A DNA stretch of 64,000 nucleotides from Theobroma cacao. Its lineage: Eukaryota; Streptophyta; Magnoliopsida; Malvales; Malvaceae. The stretch covers positions 9,602,663 through 9,666,662 of the forward strand of contig NC_030852.1 of NCBI RefSeq assembly GCF_000208745.1, in the 5' to 3' direction. The translations under genes and the position numbers were made by a program. Below are positions 11,516 through 23,795 of the stretch, one piece after another; positions within the stretch are counted from its first letter, which is position 1; each line of letters begins with the position of its first letter. The notes beneath the pieces are model-generated. The model saw nothing but the letters and a program-made list of their open reading frames with translations, searched no databases and was not told the origin of the DNA.

Positions 11516-12372
11516 AAAACCTTCTGTTTTGGTCTCCTATCTTGTCCAATTGCTGCCCTATCTTTCACTTGTTTGCTACCATATCGGAGCATGGACTTCC
11601 AACATTAAGGATTAAATGAGTTAAGTTTAAAATGGGGAGGTTTAGTGAGAAACCCTCGGCCAGTTGAAAAATCCTCGTTCGGCTAATAACTAAATCCCAA
11701 CGTATTATTAAAGCGAGAATGCCTTTCCGCTGTAGTGAAGATTCGTTGTCGTATTTGACTTGCTTGCGTATTATTAAAGCTTTCATTCTTCAAATGGTTC
11801 GTTATGTATGAGTTCATGATTTTCAAATGATTAATCATTTAAAGGCTTGATGAGGGGTTTTTAATAAGAATAGAAACAAATTGCATTGTTTTGAAAAAGA
11901 ATGCATCATGATTTCGTTAAAGATTCTTTATGATATACTTGTTCCTTTCCTTGTTCACTCACTGGGTTTATACTCACCGTTTTCAACTTCATGTTTTCAG
12001 ATCACGAGATAGCCAGTAATTAGGACGAGGTGTCCTTGTAGACTTATACCCATCTTTTGGCAAGTGTTTCGGCATTCAGTAGCTGTACATTCGTCCAAGT
12101 CCCTCCGCTGAAGTCAAGTCTTCTTTTTTTGAGATGTATAGACAAACTTGATGTAAATTATTAAGATACATGTTGTAGGCAATGTACACTTAATTGATAT
12201 GCCAGTATGAGTTGGCGAATGTTTAATTTTATTATGATTCTAAGTTATGAAATATGACTTAGCAGTTATGATAGAATGATGAATACGTTAGATTAATAGG
12301 CTTGCTTGGGCTAAGTGGATTACATCCATTGGGCTCATGCGTTGGTCATGGCTCGAAATTTGGGTTGTGACA

Positions 12373-14504
12373 CCTATGTTAACCTTCCAATCTCATTCTG
12401 GGGATATTGTATGCAAACTGCTCAGTATTTGCTCAATTTTGATCCATCTAAAGCTGTGCCTAAGACACCAAGGGAGTTATGGACAGGGCGTAAATCATCT
12501 ATACGTCATTTACGAACTTGGGGATGTCCTGCACATGTTTTAAAGCTAGATTCCACAAAGATGGAACCAAAGATTGAGGTGTGTTTGTTTGTAGGATATC
12601 CAAAGGGAACAAGAGGTTGTTACTTCTATAGTCCTCAAGATAAGAAAGTTTTTGTTAATATGAATGCCACTTTCTTAAAGGAAGAGTTTGTGAGAAATCA
12701 CAAACCTAGAAATGAAATTGTCTTAGAAGAATTGTCTGATCCTTCATATTTAAGAGTTAATTCTGAAGATGTCATAACACAGTCTGATTCAAGGGTTGAA
12801 ATAGAAACACAACCTGAACATCAAATAGTGGTGCCTCGACATAGTGGGAGGGTTGTGAGACAACCAAAAAGATACATGGGTCTGGGAGAAAACATGATTG
12901 CACTCTCAAACGAACATGAATATGATCCTATTACATATAAGGAAGCTATTAATGATGTCGATGCTGAAGAATGGCATAAGGCAATGAAATCCAAGTTAGA
13001 CTCCATGGATTATAATAAAGTCTGGACTTTAGTAGATCCACCTGAAGGGATAAAACTTATAGGGTGTAAATAGATTTACAAGAGAAAAAAAGGAAGTGAT
13101 GGGAAGGTAGAGACCTTCAAGGCTAGACTAGTGGCCAAGGGTTTTACCCAAAGAGAAGGGATTGACTATGAGGAAACCTTCTCACCAGTTGCTATGCTTA
13201 AATCCATCAGGATCCTCTTATCCATAGCCGCACATCTTGATTATGAGATATGGCAAATGGATGTCAAGACCGTATTTTTAAATTGAGATCTTGAAGAGCG
13301 CATTTATATGGCTTAACCAGAAGGTTTCATTAAAAAGGGCCACGAGCATAAGGTTTGTGAATTGCATAGGTCCATTTATGGACTTAAGCAAGCATCTAGG
13401 TCTTGGAACATAAGATTTGATACTGCTATCAAATCATACGATTTCCAGCAAAATGTTGATGAACCTTGTGTCTATAAAAGGATACAGGATAAAAAGGTTA
13501 TTTTCCTAGTCCTTTATGTTGATGACATTCTACTCATTAGGAATGATATAGGAATGTTATCAACATTTAAAGGTTGGCTGAACCATCAATTTAATATGAA
13601 GGATTTGGGAGAATCTAGCTATGTTCTAGGGATCAAACTTATAAAGGATCGTAAGAATAAGCAGATAACGTTATCTCAAGCATCCTACATAGATAAGATT
13701 TTGGCCAAGTTTGCTATGCAAGATTCCTAGAAGGGTTTTATGCCCTCTAGACATGGAATCAAACTTTCTAAGGAAATGTCACCTAAAACTCTAAAAGAAG
13801 TTGAATACATGAGACGGATTTCATATGCATCTGTCGTTGGAAGTCTCATGTATGCTATGCTATGCACTAGGCCAGATATTTGTTATGCAATTGGATTGGT
13901 TAGCAGATTTCAGTCAAACCCAGGTGTGGAGCACTAAACTGCAGTCAAGTGCATTTTTAAATATCTTCGTAGAACGAAGAATTACATGTTTGTATATTTT
14001 GGAAGTGACCTTGTAGCGACAGGGTACACTGATTCAGATTTTCAGTCTGATGTTGATTCTACAAAATCAACATCAGGATCTGTTTTCACCATTGGAGGAA
14101 GAGCCATAGTTTAGAGGAGTGTAAAGCAATCTTGTATTGCAGACTTTACTATGGAAGCAGAGTATGTTGCAGCTTGTGAAGTAGCAAAGGAAGTTGTATG
14201 GCTCCGTAAGTTCCTTATGGAACTTGAAGTAATTCCAGATGCGGATAAGCCTATTACACTCTATTGTGATAGCAGTGGAGAAGTGGCTAACTCAAAAGAA
14301 CCGCGGAATCATAAAGTAGGAAAACATATTAAAAGAAAGTATCATCTCATTTGAGAGATCATACAACGTGGAAAAGTACTTGTGAAGAAAATTCCAACAG
14401 AGCAAAACCTTGCCGATCCATTCACAAAGACTATATCCCAAAAGAGTTTCGATTGTCACTTAGAAGGTCTTGGAATGAGGGATATGTCATACTTGCTTTA
14501 GGGC
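12373..14504 (+). pseudogene. Ty1/copia pol remnant: end of integrase, RT, RNase H (element F)
   Basis: The reading opens in the integrase C-terminal part (LPISFWGY, then VPKTPRELWTGRK, GCPAHV, FVGYPKGTRGCYFYSP). Next come the RT ([34 protein letters not shown], catalytic YVDDIL near 13518-13535, LG.K) and RNase H (SYASVVGSLMYAM..TRPDI, GYTDSDF, EAEYVAACE, DSSGEVANSKEPR, KYHLI, NLADPFTK). It would copy and integrate the element. At least eight in-frame stops are visible, several at Trp codons (TGG to TAG or TAA, for example at 13071 and 14113) and others at Arg, Gln or Lys codons, consistent with C-to-T decay. Gag, protease and the integrase core are absent because A3 truncates it at 12373. 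Confidence 0.9.
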
Positions 14505-14514
14505 AATTGGGAGA
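14501..14514 (+). promoter_or_regulatory. Polypurine-tract region of copia element F
   Basis: 'gggcaattgggaga' lies directly before the LTR start TGTTAGGA at 14516 and just after the pol stop. This is where the plus-strand primer site is expected. It is interrupted by pyrimidines, so it is a weak tract. Confidence 0.6.
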
Positions 14515-14515
14515 T

Positions 14516-16601
14516 TGTTAGGAATTTTGAGAATATGGTGCCTTGGAAAGCAAGTATATTCTCATGTTTAAATTCATTGAATTTATTTGTAATGAAAGTA
14601 CATTTTGATAATAAGACGAAGAGTTTGTTTTAGTAAGCATTCATTATCTAGTTATTAAGGTACCAAGATTCTATTGAGATATTAAATACATTTGTATGAA
14701 GAGTCATACATAGGAGACATGTATTTTAATTGAATCTAAAAATTGTTCACAACCATATAATAAAGCTGGTCACTTTATTATGTTAAGGCTGTAGTGTCCG
14801 GATTACTTCCAACAAAACGAATGTGATTCATTTCAAGGGAATGATGAGTCTCAAATTATCAAAATAGTTGACTTCGAGTAATGACACTATAACATGAACT
14901 GGAATCATGTGAGAATCAAATTTAAGTTTTACCGTTACCTAAATCTTGATCTCACACTTATGCATTTCCTTACAGTAGAACCGAAATCCTGATGGATAGT
15001 GGACTCGTGTTTAATCTCTTTATAATCTTTGATTTACCATGAGCATGATCATCATAAAGCATTGATCTAGACTCCGTATTTTGGGATTATAATTGAGATG
15101 AACATCTGGAAACATATATCCAGATAATGGAGTTCATAGCATTGACATCACTTCTAGTGATTTCAAGAAGATTAGTGATTAATCTGGGCCTAGTGAATTG
15201 ATGAATTAGCTACTCATCACATCCGAATACTCAAAAGATTAGATCTGGAGTATTGAATCACTAATTGGATGAAATTTGAGACTAGGGGACAAAATTGACA
15301 TAAACGGTAAAACGATAATTTCACTTTTTGTCATTGTATGGTTATGAGGGTTCACAATATAAGGCTTGCAATTGGACAACTAATAATTAATATCAAATAT
15401 TGAATTATTTCTTGTAGTTATAGTTAATCCAAGAGTGCAACCATGAATCTATGGTGGAGTGATTTCATGGTTAATAAGCTTGAATTATTTTTAATGAGAT
15501 TAAGAATAATTCTAAGTTTATTGGACCTTGGAATATCTATGTCCAAATAGATTTTCCACTTAGCTTCGTAGAATTCAACTTGTTTAAGTTGGAATGCATG
15601 TTTTAATTTGTTTAATTAAATTGTGTACAAAATTTGCAGCTTTGACATGTTTGTCTTAATTTAGACAAGAAAACATGTTTGGTCTTAATTTAGACAAGAA
15701 AATATGTTTGCCTTAATTTAAAACAAGAAAAATATTTTTTGTCTTAATTTAGTCAAGAAAACATATTTGTCTCAATTTAAACAAGATAAAATATTTTTTT
15801 TTGTCTTAATTACAGACAAGAGTTGTCTTAAATTAAGATAATTTTAGGAGGATTCTTGCAAAATGAATCTAGACATCCATATTGATAAACAGAGACTCCA
15901 TATTTGACTATTACTCTTTTATTTATTATTAATTCTTTTTAAATAAAGATGGATAATAATAAAATAAGAGTTATTATTCAATAAGGAGTTTTATTTTGTC
16001 AAGAACTCTAAATGATAATTAAAGAATTAAATTATTTATTCTTTAATTTTTATTTTGGTAATTATGAAGCATGTTTGATACTTCTATAACTCTGAATGGA
16101 TGGTCAAGATTGATTTAAAGGTATTTCATTAAACGTTTGAAGCAAGAGTTTTAATAGAAAGAGAAAAGATTGGAAGAAAAAAATATATAAAATGTACTTT
16201 TTCTTAAAAAAGTTTTAGCCATTTCTTCTCTTCTCCTCATCCAAGCTTTTCCAAAGAAAAGAGAATAAACTTAGTTGCCATCTTGTAGCTTTCCATTCCA
16301 CACCTTGTCCACTCAAGGTTCAAGTTGAAAGTATTCTTGAAGAATAAGGGGTAAACTTATTTGGTCGAGTAATCATTCATCAGTATGGTATTGTCAGAAA
16401 ATAAGAATCTCAAAATAAAGGTATGGTTTTCTTACTTAATAGATTCTTATTTTAATTTTTTGGATGTGATTATATTACTTGCAATAATCATAATGTGTGT
16501 TTTCGCTTGTGTAATTGGATTGCTTGCTTCCTTTGTTAAAGAAATTTTTGAAATCCATGCTTTACACAATCACATTAATCCACTATGATCCTACTCCAAC
16601 A
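14516..16601 (+). mobile_element. 3' LTR of copia element F
   Basis: 2,086 bp, TGTTAGGAATTTTGAG to CTACTCCAACA. It follows the pol remnant and polypurine tract, so it is the 3' LTR; the 5' LTR is not in the window. An AT-rich repeat array lies at 15643-15840. The flank after it (ATAAT) would be the TSD but has no partner. The LTR is long for copia elements. Confidence 0.8.
15643..15840. repeat. Dyad-containing ~30-bp tandem repeat in F LTR
   Basis: About six degenerate units with the core TTGTCTTAATTTAGACAAG, which is an inverted repeat (TTGTCT/AGACAA arms), followed by 'aaaacatgt'. Later units lose one arm. Confidence 0.8.
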
Positions 16602-16987
16602 ATAATATCACCAAGTATCTCACATGCTTCAACTTGTGAGATGAATTGCTTAATTCTAAAGTAAGGAGGCTTAGCATGTTCTAGCCTTTGAGCATTGTCA
16701 ATGCCCTTATTCTTGACAATACAATGACCGAGAACATATTTAGGAACAAGGTTTTGATGCATAAGAATCTCATAATTATAACCTTTATAATTTCTTTGTA
16801 AGGCCATTATGTTCCAAGGACTTTATCTACATAAGTCTCTCATGACTCCTTATAAATAAACTCATGTATAAAGAAATACCTCATACATTATATAAAATAT
16901 CCATAATGTATTTAACATGAAATATAACTAATTAATGTAGTGTCTTGGAAGCACAAAATCGATTGGCTTCCAGGGCTTGCACTAACA
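16602..16987 (-). mobile_element. Copia-type LTR fragment (J)
   Basis: On the minus strand it begins TGTTAGTGCAAGCCCTGGAA at 16987, the type of start seen in copia LTRs. It abuts the tandem array at 16988 and is cut at 16601 by the F LTR. Only 386 bp remain. No PBS or coding sequence is visible, so the family call is tentative. Confidence 0.45.
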
Positions 16988-18549
16988 CTACTCTTTTCTC
17001 ATTTTCATCGTTCGTTGAGGCTCTAGGATCTGTTTTGAGTTTTTCGAGAGCCCGCGGACCATCAAGCTGACCTTTTACTCCCCTCCCCTATGTATTATTT
17101 ATCGACGCTTCGAGACTTGTCTTAAGTCCTCTAAGAGCTTGTCTACCATTAAGTTAACATTCTTCTTTAGTCCTTTGTCTATCGTCGTCGAGGCCTCGAG
17201 ACCTTTTCTTAAGTCTCCAAGAACTAATTGACCCTCGAACCGACTTTCTACTCTTGTTCACTACATCGTCCATTGGGGCTCCGATTGCCATCCCTGATCC
17301 TTCGAGAGCTTGTCGACCACTAAGCTAACCTTCTTTTTCTTCCCTTGTTCATCATCGGTTGGGGCTATGGGACCTTTGCCGAGTTCTCCATGAGCTTGCC
17401 AACCCCCGAGTTGACCTTCTATTCTTGTCCCTTACGCATCATCTGTTAAGGCTTTGATAGCTGTCCTTAGTCCTTTGGGAGCCCGTTGACCCTAAGTCGA
17501 CTTTCTACTTTAATTCTCAATCTGTTAGTGTTTTAGCACCTTTCTCGAGTCTTTTGAGTTCGATCAATCATTAGGTCAACGTTCTACTCCTGTCCTTTGT
17601 TCGTCATCTATTGGGGTTCTAGGACCTTTTTTCGATCCTTTTAGAGCCCATCGATCTCTAAGTCAACCATCTTCTCCAATCCTTTATCCTTAATCCATCT
17701 GGGCTCTAGGACCTTTCTTGGGTTTTTTGAGAACCTGTTGATGCAAGGGTCGACCTTCTTCTCTCGTCCCTTGTGCTTCGTCTGTCGAGGCTTTGGGATT
17801 ATTGACAAGTCCTCCAGGAGCCCATTCGCCCTTGAGTTGACCTTCTGCTCTCGCCCCTTGAACATCATTTGTCGGGGTTCTGAAAGATGTCTTGATTTTC
17901 GAGAGACATTCGACCACTCGACAGACTAGCTTTCATCCCCTGTTCGTCATCCGTTGGGGCTCTAAGAGCTATTTTGGGTCCTTTGAGAACTTGTCAACCA
18001 TCGGGCTGACTTTTTACTATAGTTTCCTATCCATCATCTGTCGAGACTCCGGGACCCATCTCAAATTATAAGAGAGCTCGTTGATAATCAGGTCAACATT
18101 TTGCTCTCATCCCCTATCCATTATCTATGGAGATCTATGATGCAACACGATTCTTCGAGAGCCCATTGACAGTCAAGTAGATTTTCTATTCTTGACCCAA
18201 GTTCTTCTTTTGTCGGGGCTTTGGGACCTTTCTCGAGTCCTTTAGGAGCCCGTCGACCACCAAATAGACCTTCTTCTTTGGTCCCCTGTCCATCGCCTGT
18301 TGGGGTTCTAAGACTTGTCTCGAATCCTACGGTGGGTCTTCGACCATAATCCCAACCTTTTACTCTCATCCCATGTCTGTTGTCTGTCGAGGCTCTAGGA
18401 CTAGTCTAGGGTCCTCCAAGAGCTCGTCCACCACCAGGCCAACCTTCTTCTCCTATCTTCTGTCATTCGCTCGATAGGGCTTTAATACCCGTCCCAAATC
18501 CTCTAAAATCTCGTCGACCACTAGGTCTGCCTTTTGTTTGAGTAATTTG
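16988..18549. repeat. Degenerate ~86-bp tandem array (about 18 units)
   Basis: Units repeat at 85-87 bp (for example the 'cgagagcc' position at 17045, 17133, 17220, 17305, 17391, 17478). A readable consensus runs 'tgtcgaggctctaggacc', 'ctcgagtcctccgagagc', 'ccgtcgaccactaggtcg', 'accttctactctcgtccc'. Divergence between units is high. The minus strand stays open for stretches of about 75 codons with a 29-residue period (motifs KGREKKVD, PTDDGQGTREEG, APGGL). The array is richer in GC than its surroundings. It is interrupted at 18550 by copia solo LTR K. Confidence 0.85.
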
Positions 18550-19806
18550 TGTTGGGATGAGCCCTATAGCTAATTGAGATTGGTTAAGGCTTGATTCCAA
18601 TCATGCAACAACATCATTCATGTTGAATGATTAAAGGTTTTCCTTCATCAATAAGACATCAATTATAACATGTTATAAGTCTAATTGGATAAAGTCTATG
18701 AGATTAATATGCCTTGTAAGGGATTGTAATGGGTTGCAGTGATGAGATTCTTATACATCAAAGCGTAATCTCTAAATGTTCCTAGTCAATGTATCATTGA
18801 GACTGGGCATCAATGATACCTAAAGACTGGTACATTCTATGTTCATTACTTGAGAAGTAAGCAACCGATCTCATAGGTTGAAGTATAGAGATACTTGAAA
18901 CTAGAATGTAGGTACTTGCCTAGGAAAGCAAGTTCACTGAACATGACCCGCCATGAAAAGTACATTTGGTATTTCACTCAAATGTCTATGCAATACTACT
19001 CATGTGTCAGTTGTGTAAATACTCCCTAGACTTGAGACACCAGGTTGTCTTATGTGTGGAGTGCTATGCTTTGATTTCATCCCTATAGGTGCTTAACCAA
19101 GGATGCCAAAACAGGATGCTTTTTGGTATAGCATGAAGCATGTGAAGGCAAATGAGTGGTCAATATAGGAATCCTCACCCCAAGTGATGCAATGACATAT
19201 CCTAATTATTCTTGGTTGATATTAGCTTATTGAAGTCCTTGGCCAGGGCAACTTGAAGATTATGAAAGGAGTTTCATAAGTCTTTATAAAGCTGAAAATC
19301 AAACTTTAAGAACGCATATAGAGATCAATAAGAGTAGACACTGCACCATGCTTTTATTATCTCTAGGATATATGATGAGGGAATGAATTACTCTGAAAGG
19401 CTGATTACTGAAAGGTTGAGTCAAACCATCTTGACTCTTCTAACATTTGGGTTGCCATGATGGATTGCTAGATCCCAATCTTGGTCTATGAACTCTAGGT
19501 AGTTAATTTGATATATGATAAATTTAAAGTAGTTTAAATTTATCTAATTCTAAGTTTAACTTAAGAATTATATGTTGAGTTCATTGCCAACATGTTAGAA
19601 GCCTAATTGGTCACACACCTAAAATAAATGTCAAAAAAAAAAATGGGAGAGGTGATTAAGTTGGACTTAATCAAATTAGAAGTTATGAGCTTCTCAAGCA
19701 CTTGATTAAATTATTTAATTAAGTTGTGCTTAATTAATTAAATTGTTTATGTCAAGGTCAGCTCTATTATATACTTGTCATGTCATTCATGTGCTTGATA
19801 GCAGTT

Positions 19807-22726
19807 TGTAAACTTGGATGCCCCGAAAAATTTTTAAAACGTCAGTATCGTACCTAGTGGTACAATTAAGTCTATTAAGTCTCGAACTAGTCCAAATAGA
19901 AATTTCAGGATGTATTTGAGAGTTATCGAACCTTAGAATGTTTTAAAATGGTGATTCAGAGTTCGAGAATTTATTTGGAGTTCAATTGGGAATTTTTATA
20001 GCATAAGGGCAAAATGGTTATTTTGCTGCCCAAGGGCAAATATTGGAATGTTGGACGAAATTTTTGACCAAGTTTGACTATTTGGAGCATATTTGAAATT
20101 GTGGAGTGAAAATTTTCAATGATGACATTTTTCGAGTATAAGGGCAAAACGGTCATTTTACGTGTCCATGAGGACGAAATAGAAATTTTACACCACCATG
20201 ACACTTGTCAAGCCCATGAATTTCACCAATTATCATTTTATACTTTGGATAATTATGGGATTATATGTGGTGGAAAAGAGAATGCTTAATGGTTAAGTTT
20301 ATCCATGGACTAATCAAGTGGTGACAATTGTCAAGCTTTAATACTTTTATAATTTTCTTTATAAACCAACATAAGCCTTTCCCAATTCACTCATATGGCC
20401 GGCCAAGCAAGGGAGCAAAGAGAAAAAGAGAAGAGGAAACCCTAGGAAGGAAAAATTCAAGAGAAATTGTTAGATTTCAAGGAATCAAGCAAGTAAAGGT
20501 AAGATTTTTTAATTTTAGCTTGTGATCTACCTTTCCCATGCTTTCCTTTTCATTTCTATGGTTGAAACTCAAGATTTCATGAAGGAAAGTTTGCTGGCCG
20601 AACCTAGGGGGGGAGGTTTTGATCACGGGTTTTATTAGATTTCATGCTATATACGCATTTTTAGTTGTTTTATGATATTCGGTGTGAAAAACATGCATGA
20701 AAACCACATGTTCTTCATCAAACCCTCCTTGGCCGAATTTACTAAAGGACATATTGATGATGAATCTTGTTATATCTCATGTTATTTAACTCATATTTGA
20801 TGAATTGTGGTGCCGGATATTGAAAACGGTTATGGAAACGTATGGTTCCTTTAGTAAACGATTTGTACAACAATGAGAAAATCGAGTTCATTGAGGTACT
20901 TTGGGTGTAATTGGAGTATTGGAAGTGTAATGAATATATTTGGAGTTGAATCGGATGTTTTGGTTAAATCAATGGTGTATAGTTCGAATTAGGTCGAATA
21001 AAAATTCATTCCGATCACAATTGAACCTACGTAGAACACCGTCTTTAAGTGATTATTAGGACACTTCTCGTTCCATTTAATGCATTCATGTAGAGCCTGA
21101 AATAGTTTTATAACAGTTTGGCACAAATGTGTTAAATTACTTGTGTTGTACTAGGTATAGGTGGTGAGCCCCCTGGTAAGAGTAAAGATATCGTACCCGA
21201 GGACCAAGAATAGGAATACTCCATACTCCCGTTAAGGTGAGTAATCAGACGATCATCTTAACTATCTAAAGTAGTTTATACTCTTTTTTATGTTTTAAAG
21301 AAAAATGAATTTAAATTGCAAACTATTATGTTTTATAATTGAAGTGTTGATTAAATGAAATGAGATTTATAACTCGTTTTGAAATTGAATACTGGTTTTG
21401 GAAATTGAGTAAGTGGAGACTGTATACTTGTGTTATATATATGTTTTGACATATGGTTTGAATTGATGGCTTATGACAATGTGATGGCAAGCATGGCTGG
21501 ATTTGTGTTTGTGTGGAATATATGAACTGTTTTGCTTTGCCTTGACAGGCTGGTAATATTATATTAGCCATGTTATGCTGTCAAAATTTTATTGATTTAG
21601 TGGGTTATGTATTTAGCTTACTGCAGTGGGCGAGTTTCCGTGGACCAGCCTATTAGAGGGGCACGGTAAACCCTGTTATATTTTACCTTGGTACGAGAGG
21701 CGCAGAGGGTATCTCCTAAGGTAACATTAGAGTTCACTTCACGCCGAACCACCACGTGAAGGTGAAACTCAGCCAACGCCAAGGAATAGCTGTGCTTTTA
21801 AATGTAAAAGAATGAGTTTTATACTCATATGTTATTTTAACAGCTTTGGCGAACTCGGTTGGATGCCTCGGTGCAAGGTGTCATCGTGTGCAAATCTTGG
21901 CACGAGCCAAGTTTTTACGAGAATCATAAGCCTTGTTGATTTTTACGAAATAAAATTGATTTATATGAAATGAAATGAGATTTGATGTTATGAATCATAT
22001 TATGATGAGATATCTTAAATTGTCTCAATTTACTCGGCTTTAGATGTTTTAGATGGACTTTGCTTACTCATTGGGTTTATAAAAACTCACCACCCTCCTT
22101 TCGCACATTTCAAGCTCAGGGAAATCTGTAGACCGCCGATTTTGTCGAGGGTTTGCTGTTGGATTCGCACCCTTAGAAATCGTAGGTTTACAGTTGTGTT
22201 TATTTTGGTTATTTTGGGACCCACATGTCATTGTAGAATATTTTATATACTTGGCTACGTGTGCCACTGTATGTATGAATTTATTTTGCTTTTACGCTGC
22301 AAAAATTATTTACGCAAAGTTCTATAAATATTGTTTTATAAGAAAATGTAATATTTTATGAAATATTTTTATTTAATTTGAATAGCTATAACTTCATTTT
22401 AAATTGATGAATTAGACAACAAAACTTATTTTTAGACATGAAATGGATGCTTATTACTTGTATATCATATTTTTACCAGGTTTCAAAATTTTTGGGTAAA
22501 ATGACAAAAATACCCCTGTGTAGTAGAAATTACTTTTTGGTTGTTTTTGATTTGAAATTAGTCTATATTCCTTTAAAACATGATATTTAATAACTGTTGC
22601 TCACAAGGAAGAAGTAAAAATGATGCGAAAGCCTTGCGAGGTTTCAGTTGGCATTTCGGGTAAGGAATGTCAATCGAGACATTGCGGCGGTTGTGACGGG
22701 CTCAAGGGGAGTGCTGGGTTGTGACA
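19807..22726 (+). mobile_element. D-type gypsy solo LTR (L)
   Basis: 2,920 bp, from TGTAAACTTGGATGCC to GGGTTGTGACA. It follows the D LTRs through the promoter and leader (ATGGCCGGCC at about 20395), the 'ggtggtgagcccc' block (about 21161), the 'ctattagaggggcacggtaa' block (about 21650) and the 'gccttgcgaggtttc' end. The flank CAGTT (19802-19806) reappears at 22725-22729 overlapping the terminal CA, so the TSD is plausible but two bases seem lost. No interior, so it is a solo LTR within LTR K. Confidence 0.85.
20360..20365 (+). promoter_or_regulatory. Likely TATA box of LTR L
   Basis: TATAAA lies about 35 bp before the ATGGCCGGCC leader motif. The D LTRs have TATAAAT at the same place (48202-48208 and 55456-55462). 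This is the position expected for the LTR promoter. Confidence 0.5.
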
Positions 22727-22990
22727 GTTTAATTAAATCATTGAGCCTAATTAATTAAATTGTTTAATTAAGTCATTGGGCCTAATTAATTAAATTAAAC
22801 AATTAAGTTATTTGGGCCTAATTAATTAAATTTACTTAATTTAGTCATTGGGCCTAATTGATTAAAATTGTTTAATTAAATTGTTGGGCTTTATTAATTA
22901 AATTATTAAATTAAGTTATTGGGCCTAATTTATTAAATTAAAAAATTAAATTAACTGGGCTTCTTAAGGACTTAATTAAATTGCTTAATC
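22727..22990. repeat. AT-rich ~42-bp minisatellite in LTR K
   Basis: About six units of 'gtcattgggcctaattaatt' followed by 'aaattgtttaattaa', with small variation. Similar sequence (about 19700-19745) lies just left of L, so L inserted within this minisatellite. Confidence 0.8.
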
Positions 22991-23603
22991 AAATTATTGA
23001 AATAATTGGCAATTACAAAATAGTTTTGTAATTAGGGTTTAAAATTAATCTAGGGTCTAAATACCTTAATATAGACTCCAAACAAAATGAGAGAGAACAA
23101 CTGAAAAATTAAGAGAACGACACATTAGAAATTCCTTTTGTCTTGCCATTCTTTTCGTGAAGAAAAATAATTTTTTATTCACTTGATTTCTTTTATGCGT
23201 TCAACCCTAAAATTTTTGTGTGGATTATGAGTTTACGAAACTCATCTTTGCCAGCACATTATCAAGGCATAGCACTCATAATCCTTAAAGAAGGATTTTC
23301 TAATTCATTGGTATGGATCACCACTAGAGGCTGCACAAGGATTCCTAGGACAGCTTTGGTTTGCAACAACTGGGTTGAGGTGGTTGAGCTTTTTGAAGGT
23401 TGATTTGGTGGTTTAACAAAGGATTCATCAACCTTTGTTATTTAGGTAAACTTGATATGATCATATATATTTATTTTTAATTTAATTGTGTACTCAATTT
23501 GGCATGAAAGAGATCTTAAGAAGGTGAGGCATAATTTATTTTTCTAAATTTATTTTTTCTGCGTTTTATTTGTATTTGATGCATGATCAGCCCTCACCCA
23601 ACA

Positions 23604-23795
23604 ACCTGTCTATTGTTCGTCGGGGCTTTAGGACCTTTTCGAGGTCTTCTTGGAACCGATCAACCACTAGGTCGACCTTCTACTCTAGTCTTTTATCTAT
23701 CGACTGTCAAGGCTTCGAGACCTATCTGGGTCCTTCTAGAGCCTGTCGACCACTAGGCCGACTTTCTTCTCCCATCTCCTATTTGTTAGGTCACT
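23604..23795. repeat. Continuation of the ~86-bp tandem array
   Basis: About two more units of the array of 16988-18549 ('gttcgtcggggctttagg', 'gtcgaccactaggccgac'), separated from it only by the K insertion. The array ends near 23795. Confidence 0.85.

Larger units (their letters stand above)
10922..12372 (-). mobile_element. Family A gypsy LTR 5' half, inverted (A3)
   Basis: On the minus strand it starts TGTCACAACCCAAATTTCGAG at 12372 and runs through the family's palindrome cluster (11265-11515) to the C-rich 20-mer array (10930-11035), where it ends against G2. Only the first 1.45 kb of the LTR is present. Its outer end is joined to copia integrase sequence at 12373, so this LTR inserted in the copia element F and has since lost its other half. 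Confidence 0.75.
18550..23603 (+). mobile_element. Copia solo LTR K, split by gypsy solo LTR L
   Basis: Starts TGTTGGGATGAGCCC and ends CCCTCACCCAACA, a perfect 7-bp end inverted repeat. The flanks are ATTTG (18545-18549) and ACCTG (23604-23608), which could be a TSD with two C/T transitions. The tandem array continues on both sides, supporting a true insertion. Without L the LTR is about 2.1 kb, close to F in size and AT-rich 3' design, but of different sequence. There is no PBS or pol, so it is a solo LTR. Confidence 0.7.

Noticed and set aside
11275..11592. Repetitive minus-strand ORF with RCSEI and SLQRE repeats
   Set aside because: Produced by the palindrome array in A3; the other copies have different frames and stops.
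12315..12372. Start of the copia ORF at 12315
   Set aside because: The first 58 bp are the inverted terminus of gypsy LTR A3; the copia sequence starts at 12373, so the Met at 12315 is an accident of the junction.
5550..12377. Possible TSD (CCTA) flanking the whole A1-G2-A3 block as one unit
   Set aside because: Only four bases match, the flanks belong to two different copia elements in opposite orientation, and the block contains broken LTR halves, so chance is the better explanation.
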